Shown: one piece after another, positions 1 to 4,911 of the stretch | How positions within the stretch are numbered: the first letter of the stretch is position 1 | How the letters are laid out: every line of letters begins with the position of its first letter | Source of the DNA: Bacillota bacterium | GTDB taxonomy: Bacteria > Bacillota > Syntrophomonadia > Syntrophomonadales > Syntrophomonadaceae | Direction: 5' to 3' | NCBI GenBank assembly: GCA_023395515.1 | Contig: JAEWZB010000101.1 | Coordinates: forward strand, 1 to 5,038 | Length of the DNA: 5,038 nt | The notes under the pieces: model-generated | Databases searched by the model: none | What the model saw: the letters and a program-made list of their open reading frames with translations, nothing else | Told to the model about the DNA's origin: nothing | Made by a program: the position numbers and the translations under genes

Positions 1-92
1 ATATTTATTATTTCAACAAAGGGGATTTGTAATTGCTGGTTAGATAAATCCCATACTGTTTTACCCACCCGGGGTAAGTCTTTTATTCTTTC
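1..92 (-). other. In-frame continuation of the ParA-like gene beyond the TGA, running off the window
   Basis: Directly after the TGA at 93-95 the same frame reads 30 sense codons to the window edge, beginning ERIKDLPRVGKTVWDLSN. Joined to the upstream end, it gives IPY-(TGA)-ERIKDLPRVGKTVW. This is the pattern expected of ParA/MinD proteins, where an IPY or IPF strand is followed by a charged helix and a GKxV turn. I therefore read this stretch as the rest of the same gene. The TGA may be a nonsense mutation, a sequencing error, or a recoded codon such as selenocysteine. TGA is a normal stop elsewhere in the window, for example at the end of the ligase gene, so a general code change is excluded. 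The true end lies outside the window. Confidence 0.65.
61..77 (-). promoter_or_regulatory. Hairpin 15 nt after the in-frame UGA, candidate bacterial SECIS
   Basis: On the minus strand TTACCC (77-72) pairs with GGGTAA (66-61), a perfect 6-bp stem around the 5-nt loop CGGGT. The loop begins 21 nt after the UGA and has G as its second base. From memory, published bacterial SECIS criteria ask for a short apical loop with a G in its first two bases, a stem of about four or more pairs, and about 16-37 nt from the UGA. The hairpin fits, but these rules are loose and chance hits are common. No T tract follows, so it is not a terminator. Confidence 0.2.
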
Positions 93-581
93 TCAGTAAG
101 GAATTGGCTCGGTAACACTGTCTGGTCCCACTTGGGAGGCTAAGATATCTAATAATTCGATGGTGGCCCATTCTTTATGTTTTACCTTACATGGCACTAC
201 ATAAGTATTTAGTTGGGGTCTATCTAAAGCATCTGAAAAAAAGGTTGCATCTATAAAGCTGAAGTCAAGGCATAACAATTGGCATGCCGGCAATAACGGG
301 GAGGAGGAAGTAAGGGCAGATAAGTTATTAGTATCGGTAATGATGTAATCATAATTGGTAGTGTAAACCTGCAGGTTAGATTCGGGTTCTAAACATAGCA
401 TATCAACAGGAAAGAAGCCCTGAAAATGATTCCACCAATCCAACCAAAACTGGTCTTGTCTATTAGTAACTAACAATACCTGGTGACCATTTTCCTTTAA
501 ACCTGCGGCTAAATTAACCGCCAAGGTAGTTTTACCTGATGAAGGGTGGGGCGATCCAATGGTTATTAGCATAGTAGTCAA
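93..581 (-). CDS. ParA/MinD-like P-loop ATPase, stopped by an in-frame TGA
   Basis: The 162-residue product resembles the N-terminal two thirds of ParA/MinD-type ATPases, which usually run to about 250 residues. A P-loop spans residues 9-19 (GSPHPSSGKTT, K17 and T18), and a Walker-B-like strand at 78-84 reads DYIITDT. The C-terminal end EPIPY matches the strand near the end of the ParA nucleotide-binding fold, where the chain normally continues. The signature lysine of the deviant Walker A motif (KGGxGKT) is replaced by H12. The usual LLVDxDPQ after the second strand reads LLVTNRQDQ, so the switch-I aspartate is also missing. The TTG start at 579-581 lies 4 nt after an AGGGAG site; an ATG at codon 4 (570-572) would be 13 nt away. 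It is the last visible gene of the Ku-ligase-polymerase operon, 28 nt after the polymerase. Its stop at 93-95 looks premature. Family membership is fairly sure; cellular role and substrate are unknown. Confidence 0.75.
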   Translation of the reverse strand: MTTMLITIGSPHPSSGKTTLAVNLAAGLKENGHQVLLVTNRQDQFWLDWWNHFQGFFPVDMLCLEPESNLQVYTTNYDYIITDTNNLSALTSSSPLLPACQLLCLDFSFIDATFFSDALDRPQLNTYVVPCKVKHKEWATIELLDILASQVGPDSVTEPIPY

Positions 582-585
582 TATT

Positions 586-591
586 CTCCCT
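586..591 (-). promoter_or_regulatory. Ribosome binding site of the ParA-like gene
   Basis: AGGGAG on the minus strand lies 4 nt before the TTG at 579-581 and 13 nt before the in-frame ATG at 570-572. The TTG is the better placed start, though 4 nt is slightly short. Confidence 0.5.
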
Positions 592-609
592 AAAAGCTAT
601 ATATCATTA

Positions 610-1515
610 TTATAGCATTCCTAAGCGGCTTTTAGCTTCTTTAAGGGATTGCTTATCAGTCAAAACTTCTTTAAATAAATCGCCCTGTTGCTTAAGCCGA
701 GGGAAAATACTTTTTATAGTAAAGTCTTGGGGAATATAGGCATCTATTTCTTCCCATTTTAAGGGAGTTGAAACCGGGGCACCGGGGCGGGGGCGGACAC
801 TATAGACACAGCTTAAAGTTTTGCCTTGCACATTTTGCATATAATCTATATAGACCTTTTTGCCCCTTTTGGATACGGTTCTTTCGATGGTGGCAATATC
901 AGGCAGTACATTACATACCATACCCGCTATTTGCTGACCAAAGCTCCTTATTTCAGCATAAGTATTTTCATTAAAAACGGGAACATATATATGCAATCCT
1001 TGAGAGCCGGAGGTTTTCAGATAGGAACGCAGATTTAGCTTATCTAACAGCTCCTGGACTACTTTAGCGATTTGCTTTATATCTTGATAAGTACTGCCTT
1101 TTGAAGGATCAAGGTCGATTACTAAAAAGTCAGGATAATCTATAGCATCTATGCTAGATAACCAAGGATGGATTTCTAAACAAGCTTGATTAGCTAACCA
1201 TGCTAAGGTAGCCGGTTCTTCAGCTAAAATAAAATTTATGGTACGGTTGGATTCTGAGGAAAACCAAGGATAAGTTTTGACCCATTCCGGTAAATGCTGA
1301 GGGGCATTTTTTTGGTAAAAGCTTTTACCCTGAATTCCATTAGGAAAGCGGGTAAATACTAAAGGTCTATGGTTTAAATGGGGTAGGATATAAGGAGCTA
1401 TTTCCGTATAATATTTAATCAAGTCTTCTTTAGTATAGCCATCTTCAGGCCAGAAAATTTTATCTAAATTAGTAATCTTAAAGTTTCGGCCGGCTACTAA
1501 AATTTCAGAAGTCAT
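610..1515 (-). CDS. ligD: NHEJ DNA polymerase/primase, LigD polymerase-domain type, stand-alone
   Basis: This 301-residue protein is a complete LigD-type polymerase (archaeo-eukaryotic primase fold). It would add nucleotides at Ku-bound DNA ends, with the usual family preference for ribonucleotides. The start (residues 12-45, FKITNLDKIFWPEDGYTKEDLIKYY) and the 50-56 segment RPLVFTR are characteristic. The metal-binding carboxylates are D134 and D136 in VIDLDPSKG (132-140) and D224 in YIDYMQN. The nucleotide-binding segment KTSGSQGLH spans 167-175, and the family motif RPRPGAPVSTPL lies at 241-252. All expected catalytic residues are present. In many bacteria this domain is fused to ligase and phosphoesterase domains in one LigD; here it stands alone. 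It follows the ligase after 79 nt and has its own SD. Family assignment is very secure; the gene symbol is used only in the sense of the LigD polymerase domain. Confidence 0.95.
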   Translation of the reverse strand: MTSEILVAGRNFKITNLDKIFWPEDGYTKEDLIKYYTEIAPYILPHLNHRPLVFTRFPNGIQGKSFYQKNAPQHLPEWVKTYPWFSSESNRTINFILAEEPATLAWLANQACLEIHPWLSSIDAIDYPDFLVIDLDPSKGSTYQDIKQIAKVVQELLDKLNLRSYLKTSGSQGLHIYVPVFNENTYAEIRSFGQQIAGMVCNVLPDIATIERTVSKRGKKVYIDYMQNVQGKTLSCVYSVRPRPGAPVSTPLKWEEIDAYIPQDFTIKSIFPRLKQQGDLFKEVLTDKQSLKEAKSRLGML

Positions 1516-1520
1516 TAAAT

Positions 1521-1526
1521 CACTCC
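1521..1526 (-). promoter_or_regulatory. Ribosome binding site of the polymerase gene
   Basis: GGAGTG on the minus strand lies 5 nt before the ATG at 1513-1515. It supports this start and independent initiation after the 79-nt gap that separates the gene from the ligase. Confidence 0.6.
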
Positions 1527-1547
1527 ATTCTTTACTAGATTGAAAAA

Positions 1548-1576
1548 TTTATATTATTGCAGGTATTCTTTCGTAA
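1548..1576 (-). promoter_or_regulatory. Possible weak internal promoter before the polymerase gene
   Basis: In the 79-nt gap after the ligase, the minus strand has TTACGA (1571-1576), 17 nt, then TATAAA (1548-1553). The -10 matches the sigma-A consensus at 5 of 6 positions, the -35 at only 3. Transcription would start near 1541, about 25 nt before the polymerase ATG. In AT-rich DNA this could be chance. Confidence 0.25.
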
Positions 1577-1594
1577 GTATCACCGGGTTAGAAA

Positions 1595-2533
1595 TCAGGG
1601 CAATTGACATTCTGGCGGTTTTTTCTGGCCAAAGCCTATAATGGACGATGACCTTAACTGCATATCCAGGGTCCATTCGCTATATTCTACTTCTACAGTT
1701 AGGGATGGTTTTACGAAATGGGCTATTTTAGATACCGAGGGGGGCAAGGAGCTAAATGGACAATTAGGAGTTTCCAACTTAGTTAATTGTTCAGTAAGGG
1801 TTACCCATTCCGCAGCTTTAAGACCAGTACCTACCCGACCTATATAAATCAGTTTGCCTTCATCATAAACCCCGGCCAGTAAAGCATTAACCGTTTTATT
1901 ATTAAGGGTGAAACCGCCTATCACACAGGAAATAGGCCGGCGGTATTTAATTTTAAGCCAATAACGGTGTTTCTTACCGCTGACATAAGGACTATCTTTT
2001 TGTTTAGCTACTATTCCTTCCAATCCCTGGGCTTTAACGGCGGTAAAAAGATTGCTCCCGGTCGAAAAATTTTCAACTATCTGGATATTATCCTGGGGTT
2101 TTAAACATTCGCTTAAAATATCGGCCCGTTCGTGCCAAGGCAGATTACGCAAATCTTGACCATTTAAAAATAAGATGTCAAATACCATATATAATATAGG
2201 AATTTTTTTCTGCAGTAAGGCAATGTTTTTTTCATTAGTAGTCCCATCGCGGCGCATAACGGTGGGGAAACTAGGTTTACCATTAAGCAAAGCCATAATT
2301 TCTCCATCTATTATGGCATTTGACCCTTCAATAAGCCGGGACAATATATTTAGTTCAGGGTATTGCTTAGTTCTATTATTAAGCCGTTTATTGATAAGTT
2401 TTACATTGTGGTTATTAATATAAGCTATCATACGAACGCCATCCCATTTCACTTGGTAAGTGAAGTCCGGATTATCAGGAATTTCGGAATGCATTATGGG
2501 AGACATAGGAATTATAAAGTCGTTGTTAGCCAT
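1595..2533 (-). CDS. ligD: ATP-dependent DNA ligase, LigD ligase-domain type, stand-alone
   Basis: This 312-residue enzyme would seal nicks left after end joining, using ATP to adenylate its lysine. Motif I is KWDGVR at 29-34, with K29 the adenylated lysine. Motif III is IIDGEIM at 74-80 (E78), and motif IIIa is YMVFDILFLNG at 115-125. Motif IV is LEGIVAKQ at 171-178 (E172, K177), and motif V is WLKIKY at 192-197. The OB-fold half follows (about 200-312) and ends in LRSSSIIGFGQKKPPEC, which corresponds to the LigD motif VI region. Nucleotidyltransferase and OB domains are complete, with no fused polymerase or phosphoesterase. Its ATG lies 3 nt after the Ku stop with no strong SD of its own, so translation is probably coupled to Ku. 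The stop is TGA. The ligase family is certain and the NHEJ role is well supported by context. Confidence 0.95.
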   Translation of the reverse strand: MANNDFIIPMSPIMHSEIPDNPDFTYQVKWDGVRMIAYINNHNVKLINKRLNNRTKQYPELNILSRLIEGSNAIIDGEIMALLNGKPSFPTVMRRDGTTNEKNIALLQKKIPILYMVFDILFLNGQDLRNLPWHERADILSECLKPQDNIQIVENFSTGSNLFTAVKAQGLEGIVAKQKDSPYVSGKKHRYWLKIKYRRPISCVIGGFTLNNKTVNALLAGVYDEGKLIYIGRVGTGLKAAEWVTLTEQLTKLETPNCPFSSLPPSVSKIAHFVKPSLTVEVEYSEWTLDMQLRSSSIIGFGQKKPPECQLP

Positions 2534-2536
2534 AGG

Positions 2537-3367
2537 TTAGCTGCCTGTTTTAGTTTTACGGGTAGTTTTACGCGGCTTTTTTTCTTTTTCTTTATTAGCT
2601 TCAGCCAGTTTTACACTTTCCTTTAAAGCTTCCATTAAGTCTACTACATTAGTAGAGGGGGCAGTGGGAGTGGGGCTAATTACTTCTTGCCCGACAATTT
2701 TAGCTTCGATAACTTCCCATAAGGCCTTTCTATATTCATCTTCATATTTAGTAGGATCAAAATCGGTAGATAAATTCTCGATCAGGCTCACTGCCATCTT
2801 AATTTCATTATCATGTAGTTTATCTTTTTCTACCCCGGTGGTTAAGGAAGCAGGAGAGCGAATCTCATCGGGGTAAAAAATTGTTTCCATGATTAATACG
2901 CCGTCTTTTACCCTTAAGGCGGCTAAGGATTGTTTAGAACGAATCAATACTTTGGCTATAGCAATTTTTCCGGTATTATTCATAGCTTCGATTAACAAGG
3001 TATAAGCTTTTTCACCACCGGCAGATGGCTCTAAATAATAAGTCTTATCAAAATATATGGGATCAACTTGATTTAAGCTGACAAAATCAAGGATATCAAT
3101 AGTTTTAGTATTTTCTAAGGGAATTCTATCCAAGTCTTCTTCATTTATAATTACATAATTTCCACTCTGGTACTCATAGCCCCGGACTATATCATCATTG
3201 TTAATTTCCCGTTCGCAATGAGGGCAATACTTACGGTATTGAATAGGAGACATGCACTCTTTGTGCAGGTAGTTAAATTTGATATCCTTCTTTTCGGTGG
3301 CCACGTACATTTTTATAGGGATATTTACCAGCCCAAAACTTACCGCGCCTTTCCATAAAGTCCGCAA
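2537..3367 (-). CDS. ku: Bacterial Ku, DNA end-binding protein of NHEJ
   Basis: This 276-residue protein is a typical bacterial Ku, which forms a homodimeric ring on double-strand ends and recruits the ligase and polymerase. The N-terminus RTLWKGAVSFGLVNIPIKMY (2-21) is the family signature. H35, C38, C48 and C51 (HKEC and CPHC) form a possible metal-binding cluster. The core continues through VRGYEY (61-66) and LEPSAGGEKAY (112-122), then DPTKYEDEYRKAL (204-216), near the end of the conserved fold. A basic, probably disordered tail (KEKKPRKTTRKTKTGS, 261-276) may contact DNA. The start is TTG at 3365-3367, chosen because a strong SD lies 7 nt upstream and the signature begins at residue 2. 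It is first in the operon, with the ligase 3 nt downstream. Identification is very secure. Confidence 0.96.
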   Translation of the reverse strand: MRTLWKGAVSFGLVNIPIKMYVATEKKDIKFNYLHKECMSPIQYRKYCPHCEREINNDDIVRGYEYQSGNYVIINEEDLDRIPLENTKTIDILDFVSLNQVDPIYFDKTYYLEPSAGGEKAYTLLIEAMNNTGKIAIAKVLIRSKQSLAALRVKDGVLIMETIFYPDEIRSPASLTTGVEKDKLHDNEIKMAVSLIENLSTDFDPTKYEDEYRKALWEVIEAKIVGQEVISPTPTAPSTNVVDLMEALKESVKLAEANKEKEKKPRKTTRKTKTGS

Positions 3368-3372
3368 TTAAA

Positions 3373-3381
3373 ATCACCTCT
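3373..3381 (-). promoter_or_regulatory. Strong Shine-Dalgarno site that fixes the TTG start of Ku
   Basis: The minus strand reads AGAGGTGAT, close to the full complement of the 16S rRNA 3' end. The AGAGGTG core (3375-3381) ends 7 nt before the TTG at 3365-3367. There is no competing ATG at good spacing. Confidence 0.8.
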
Positions 3382-3433
3382 TTTAGTATAGGATTTATAA
3401 TATTGTATTCTTTTATTCTTCCTTTAATCGACC

Positions 3434-3462
3434 TTGAAGTAACACCATTTTTAGGGTATATT
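3434..3462 (+). promoter_or_regulatory. Candidate sigma-A promoter for the F420-ligase-like gene
   Basis: TTGAAG (3434-3439), a 17-nt spacer and TATATT (3457-3462) match the consensus at 4 of 6 and 5 of 6 positions with ideal spacing. The predicted start near 3469 would give a leader of about 100 nt that opens with the 3467-3504 hairpin. No better plus-strand candidate lies between here and the gene. Confidence 0.5.
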
Positions 3463-3466
3463 TATT

Positions 3467-3504
3467 TAGGAAACTTGATATGGGCTTTATATCCGAGTTT
3501 CCTA
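3467..3504. repeat. 38-nt interrupted palindrome between the divergent genes
   Basis: TAGGAAACT (3467-3475) pairs with AGTTTCCTA (3496-3504), 9 perfect base pairs. Inside it GATAT (3477-3481) pairs with ATATC (3489-3493) around the 7-nt loop GGGCTTT. The internal loop is 1 by 2 nt. No T tract follows on either strand, so a terminator is unlikely. It covers the predicted start sites of both promoters, which suits an operator or a 5'-end mRNA stem-loop. The structure is seen directly; the role is inferred. Confidence 0.6.
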
Positions 3505-3513
3505 TGTTATCAA
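3486..3513 (-). promoter_or_regulatory. Candidate sigma-A promoter for the Ku operon
   Basis: On the minus strand TTGATA (3508-3513), a 16-nt spacer and TATAAA (3486-3491) each match the consensus at 5 of 6 positions. Transcription would begin near 3479, leaving a leader of about 110 nt before Ku. The promoter faces the plus-strand one at 3434-3462 and shares the palindrome 3467-3504 with it. Confidence 0.45.
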
Positions 3514-3527
3514 TCACCTCTTGATAA
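3507..3527. repeat. Second hairpin with an anti-SD-like loop
   Basis: TTATCAA (3507-3513) pairs perfectly with TTGATAA (3521-3527) around the loop TCACCTC (3514-3520). The 11 nt at 3512-3522 (AATCACCTCTT) repeat exactly those at 3372-3382, the complement of the Ku SD. In the plus-strand leader the loop resembles the 3' end of 16S rRNA. It could bind the Ku mRNA or mask the GAGG before the downstream gene. On the minus strand it is an orphan SD with no ORF behind it. Confidence 0.5.
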
Positions 3528-3544
3528 TATTAAATTAGGTAAGC

Positions 3545-3574
3545 ATGAGGAAAACTAACAGATTTGAGGGATGA
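3545..3574 (+). CDS. Possible 9-codon leader ORF overlapping the next start
   Basis: An ATG at 3545 opens a short frame, MRKTNRFEG, ending in TGA at 3572-3574. The stop overlaps the ATG at 3571 in an ATGA arrangement, the classic geometry for translational coupling. A weak AGGT (3537-3540) lies 4 nt before its ATG. The following ATG lacks a properly spaced SD, so coupling would explain how it starts. The frame is too short for composition to support it, and it may be chance. Confidence 0.2.
   Translation: MRKTNRFEG
3566..3570 (+). promoter_or_regulatory. SD that abuts the annotated ATG and favours a TTG start
   Basis: GAGGG directly touches the ATG at 3571, leaving no spacer. It is 6 nt before the in-frame TTG at 3577-3579, a normal distance. 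The real start may therefore be TTG, giving a protein two residues shorter that begins MGRIPDYVG. Confidence 0.45.
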
Positions 3575-4758
3575 AATTGGGTAGAATACCAGATTATGTT
3601 GGAGTTTCAGCTTTAGGTATTAAAATGGGGGTAATTGTACCAGGAAGCAACTTAATTGATATGGTAAGTGAGGTATTAGCTAAATGCCATCAAGATGGGC
3701 TGCTGGATGATGGTGATACAATTTGTATTACCGAATCGATAGTAGCCCGGGCCCAAAACAATTATGTAAATGTTGATGATATAGCTAATGACTTAAAAGA
3801 TAAGCTAGACCTACAACCTAATAGTAAAATCGGAATAGTGTTCCCCATCCTAAGCCGTAATCGTTTTTCTTTAATTTTAAAGGGATTAGCTCAAGCAGTA
3901 CCACAAGGTGAGGTTGTTATTCAACTATCATATCCATCTGATGAGGTAGGTAATCAGATCTTGCCTTATGATTATGCAGAAGAAAATGGTAAGGTATATA
4001 GTGATGTAATTACGGTAGAAGAAATAGGAAATAACAAACTCTTACATCCTATCACCAGAGTAGATTATATAAACTTATATAAATCCATTATTGAAGAAGC
4101 AGGCGGTGTAGCTAATATTATCTTCAGTAATGATCCTACTAAAATCACCGAATTTAATCTGGATGGAGTTGTAATAGCGAATATTCACGGACGGAGCCGG
4201 ACGCTTAAGAAAATAAAAGAATTGCACTCCAACTGTATTACTCTGCAAGATATTTGTAATGATGATCAAGCAGAAGCATGGTCGGAGTGGGGCCTCTTAG
4301 GCAGTAACCTGTCATCAGGTGGCAAGTTAAAGTTAGCTCCCCGGGAAGCAGATTCACTGGCCGCTAATATACAAAAGGTAGTTAAAAGCCAATTAGATAA
4401 AGACATAGAAGTTCTGGTTTATGGTGATGGTGCTTACTGTGACCCTTCTACCGGAATTTACGAATTAGCTGACCCGCAGCCAGCTTTTGGTTTAACTTCG
4501 GGATTAAAAAATAAATATAGAGAAGGACTAAAATACAAATATATAGTGGATAAGATGTTAGATGAGGGAGTTAAAGTCGACTCGATAGCTACCTCTTTAG
4601 AATCCATGAAAAAAGAAAGCTTTGAAAAGGATGGATTTGAAACTGAAGGTACTACTCCCAGAAAAGTCGAAGATTTAATTGCTAGTCTGGCTGATCTCAT
4701 CAGCGGCTCCGCTGATGCCGGAACCCCGATGATTATTGTTAAAGGCTTTTTAAGTTAA
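3571..4758 (+). CDS. F420-0:L-glutamate ligase-like protein (CofE family, long form)
   Basis: The 395-residue cytoplasmic protein has no signal peptide or membrane segment. Its N-terminal part resembles CofE, which adds glutamate to coenzyme F420-0 using GTP. GVSALGIKMGVIVPGSNL (11-28) and LLDDGDTICITESIVARAQNNYV (44-66) match the family's opening, where a GDD-type segment precedes a conserved E and a basic residue. Archaeal CofE has about 250 residues, so this form is much longer. A distinctive block VYGDGAYCDPSTGIYELADPQPAFG (283-307) may correspond to the CofE metal-binding region, but I cannot align it with certainty. The C-terminus is helical (PRKVEDLIASLADLISGS) and ends in a strand, MIIVKGF. 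Most Firmicutes are not known to make F420, so the substrate may be another carboxylate. The start is 3571 or TTG 3577. The gene is monocistronic, divergent from Ku and closed by a terminator. Family assignment is good; function is open. Confidence 0.8.
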   Translation: MKLGRIPDYVGVSALGIKMGVIVPGSNLIDMVSEVLAKCHQDGLLDDGDTICITESIVARAQNNYVNVDDIANDLKDKLDLQPNSKIGIVFPILSRNRFSLILKGLAQAVPQGEVVIQLSYPSDEVGNQILPYDYAEENGKVYSDVITVEEIGNNKLLHPITRVDYINLYKSIIEEAGGVANIIFSNDPTKITEFNLDGVVIANIHGRSRTLKKIKELHSNCITLQDICNDDQAEAWSEWGLLGSNLSSGGKLKLAPREADSLAANIQKVVKSQLDKDIEVLVYGDGAYCDPSTGIYELADPQPAFGLTSGLKNKYREGLKYKYIVDKMLDEGVKVDSIATSLESMKKESFEKDGFETEGTTPRKVEDLIASLADLISGSADAGTPMIIVKGFLS

Positions 4759-4765
4759 AATCCAG

Positions 4766-4809
4766 ACCGTTCCTTCAAGCCATCAGGCCGCTAGGGACGG
4801 TTTTTTTTT
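4766..4809 (+). terminator. Rho-independent terminator of the F420-ligase-like gene
   Basis: ACCGTTCC (4766-4773) pairs with GGGACGGT (4794-4801), 8 pairs including one G-U. The 20-nt loop holds a small GCC/GGC inner stem (4779-4781 with 4786-4788). Nine T follow (4801-4809). It begins 8 nt after the stop codon. Confidence 0.85.
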
Positions 4810-4844
4810 GCCAATATTCCCGTCAAGAATGGTACGAGTGAATT

Positions 4845-4876
4845 AAAAAAAGGAGATGACCTGGGTCATCTCCTTT
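4845..4876 (-). terminator. Rho-independent terminator of the thiolase-like gene
   Basis: A perfect 12-bp stem joins 4849-4860 to 4865-4876 around the loop CTGG. On the minus strand it is followed by seven T (complement of the A run 4845-4851). It lies 36 nt after the minus-strand stop at 4912-4914. The plus strand has only three T after it, so it serves the minus-strand gene, back to back with the terminator at 4766-4809. Confidence 0.85.
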
Positions 4877-4911
4877 AGTATGTTTATGTTTACATGTATA
4901 AGTAATTAAGA

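Noticed and set aside
1..95. Genome-wide UGA recoding (UGA read as Trp or Gly).
   Set aside because: The ligase gene ends at a TGA in the right place after a complete C-terminus, and Trp is encoded by TGG throughout.
768..1038. Two overlapping plus-strand ORFs of 68 and 70 codons.
   Set aside because: They lie entirely opposite the conserved polymerase gene, have no SD and no recognisable motif. They are shadows of the real frame.
1641..2876. Plus-strand ORFs of 68-87 codons opposite the ligase and Ku genes.
   Set aside because: They run antisense to well-conserved catalytic domains, have low-complexity hydrophobic translations and show no initiation signals.
3384..3408. Sigma-G-like promoter (GAATA and TATACTA on the minus strand) just before Ku, attractive because Bacillus NHEJ genes are made in the forespore.
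   Set aside because: The spacing of about 15 nt is short for sigma-G. The transcript would start inside the Ku SD, leaving no usable leader.
3467..3504. Palindrome read as an intrinsic terminator.
   Set aside because: No T tract follows on either strand, and it lies between divergent gene starts where no transcript needs to end.
3368..3570. Riboswitch or T-box in the divergent region.
   Set aside because: The leaders are short, with two simple hairpins, no conserved riboswitch core and no terminator/antiterminator pair.
4075..4700. Minus-strand ORFs of 64 and 80 codons within the F420-ligase-like gene.
   Set aside because: The plus-strand frame has family motifs and its own terminator. The opposite frames have no supporting signal.
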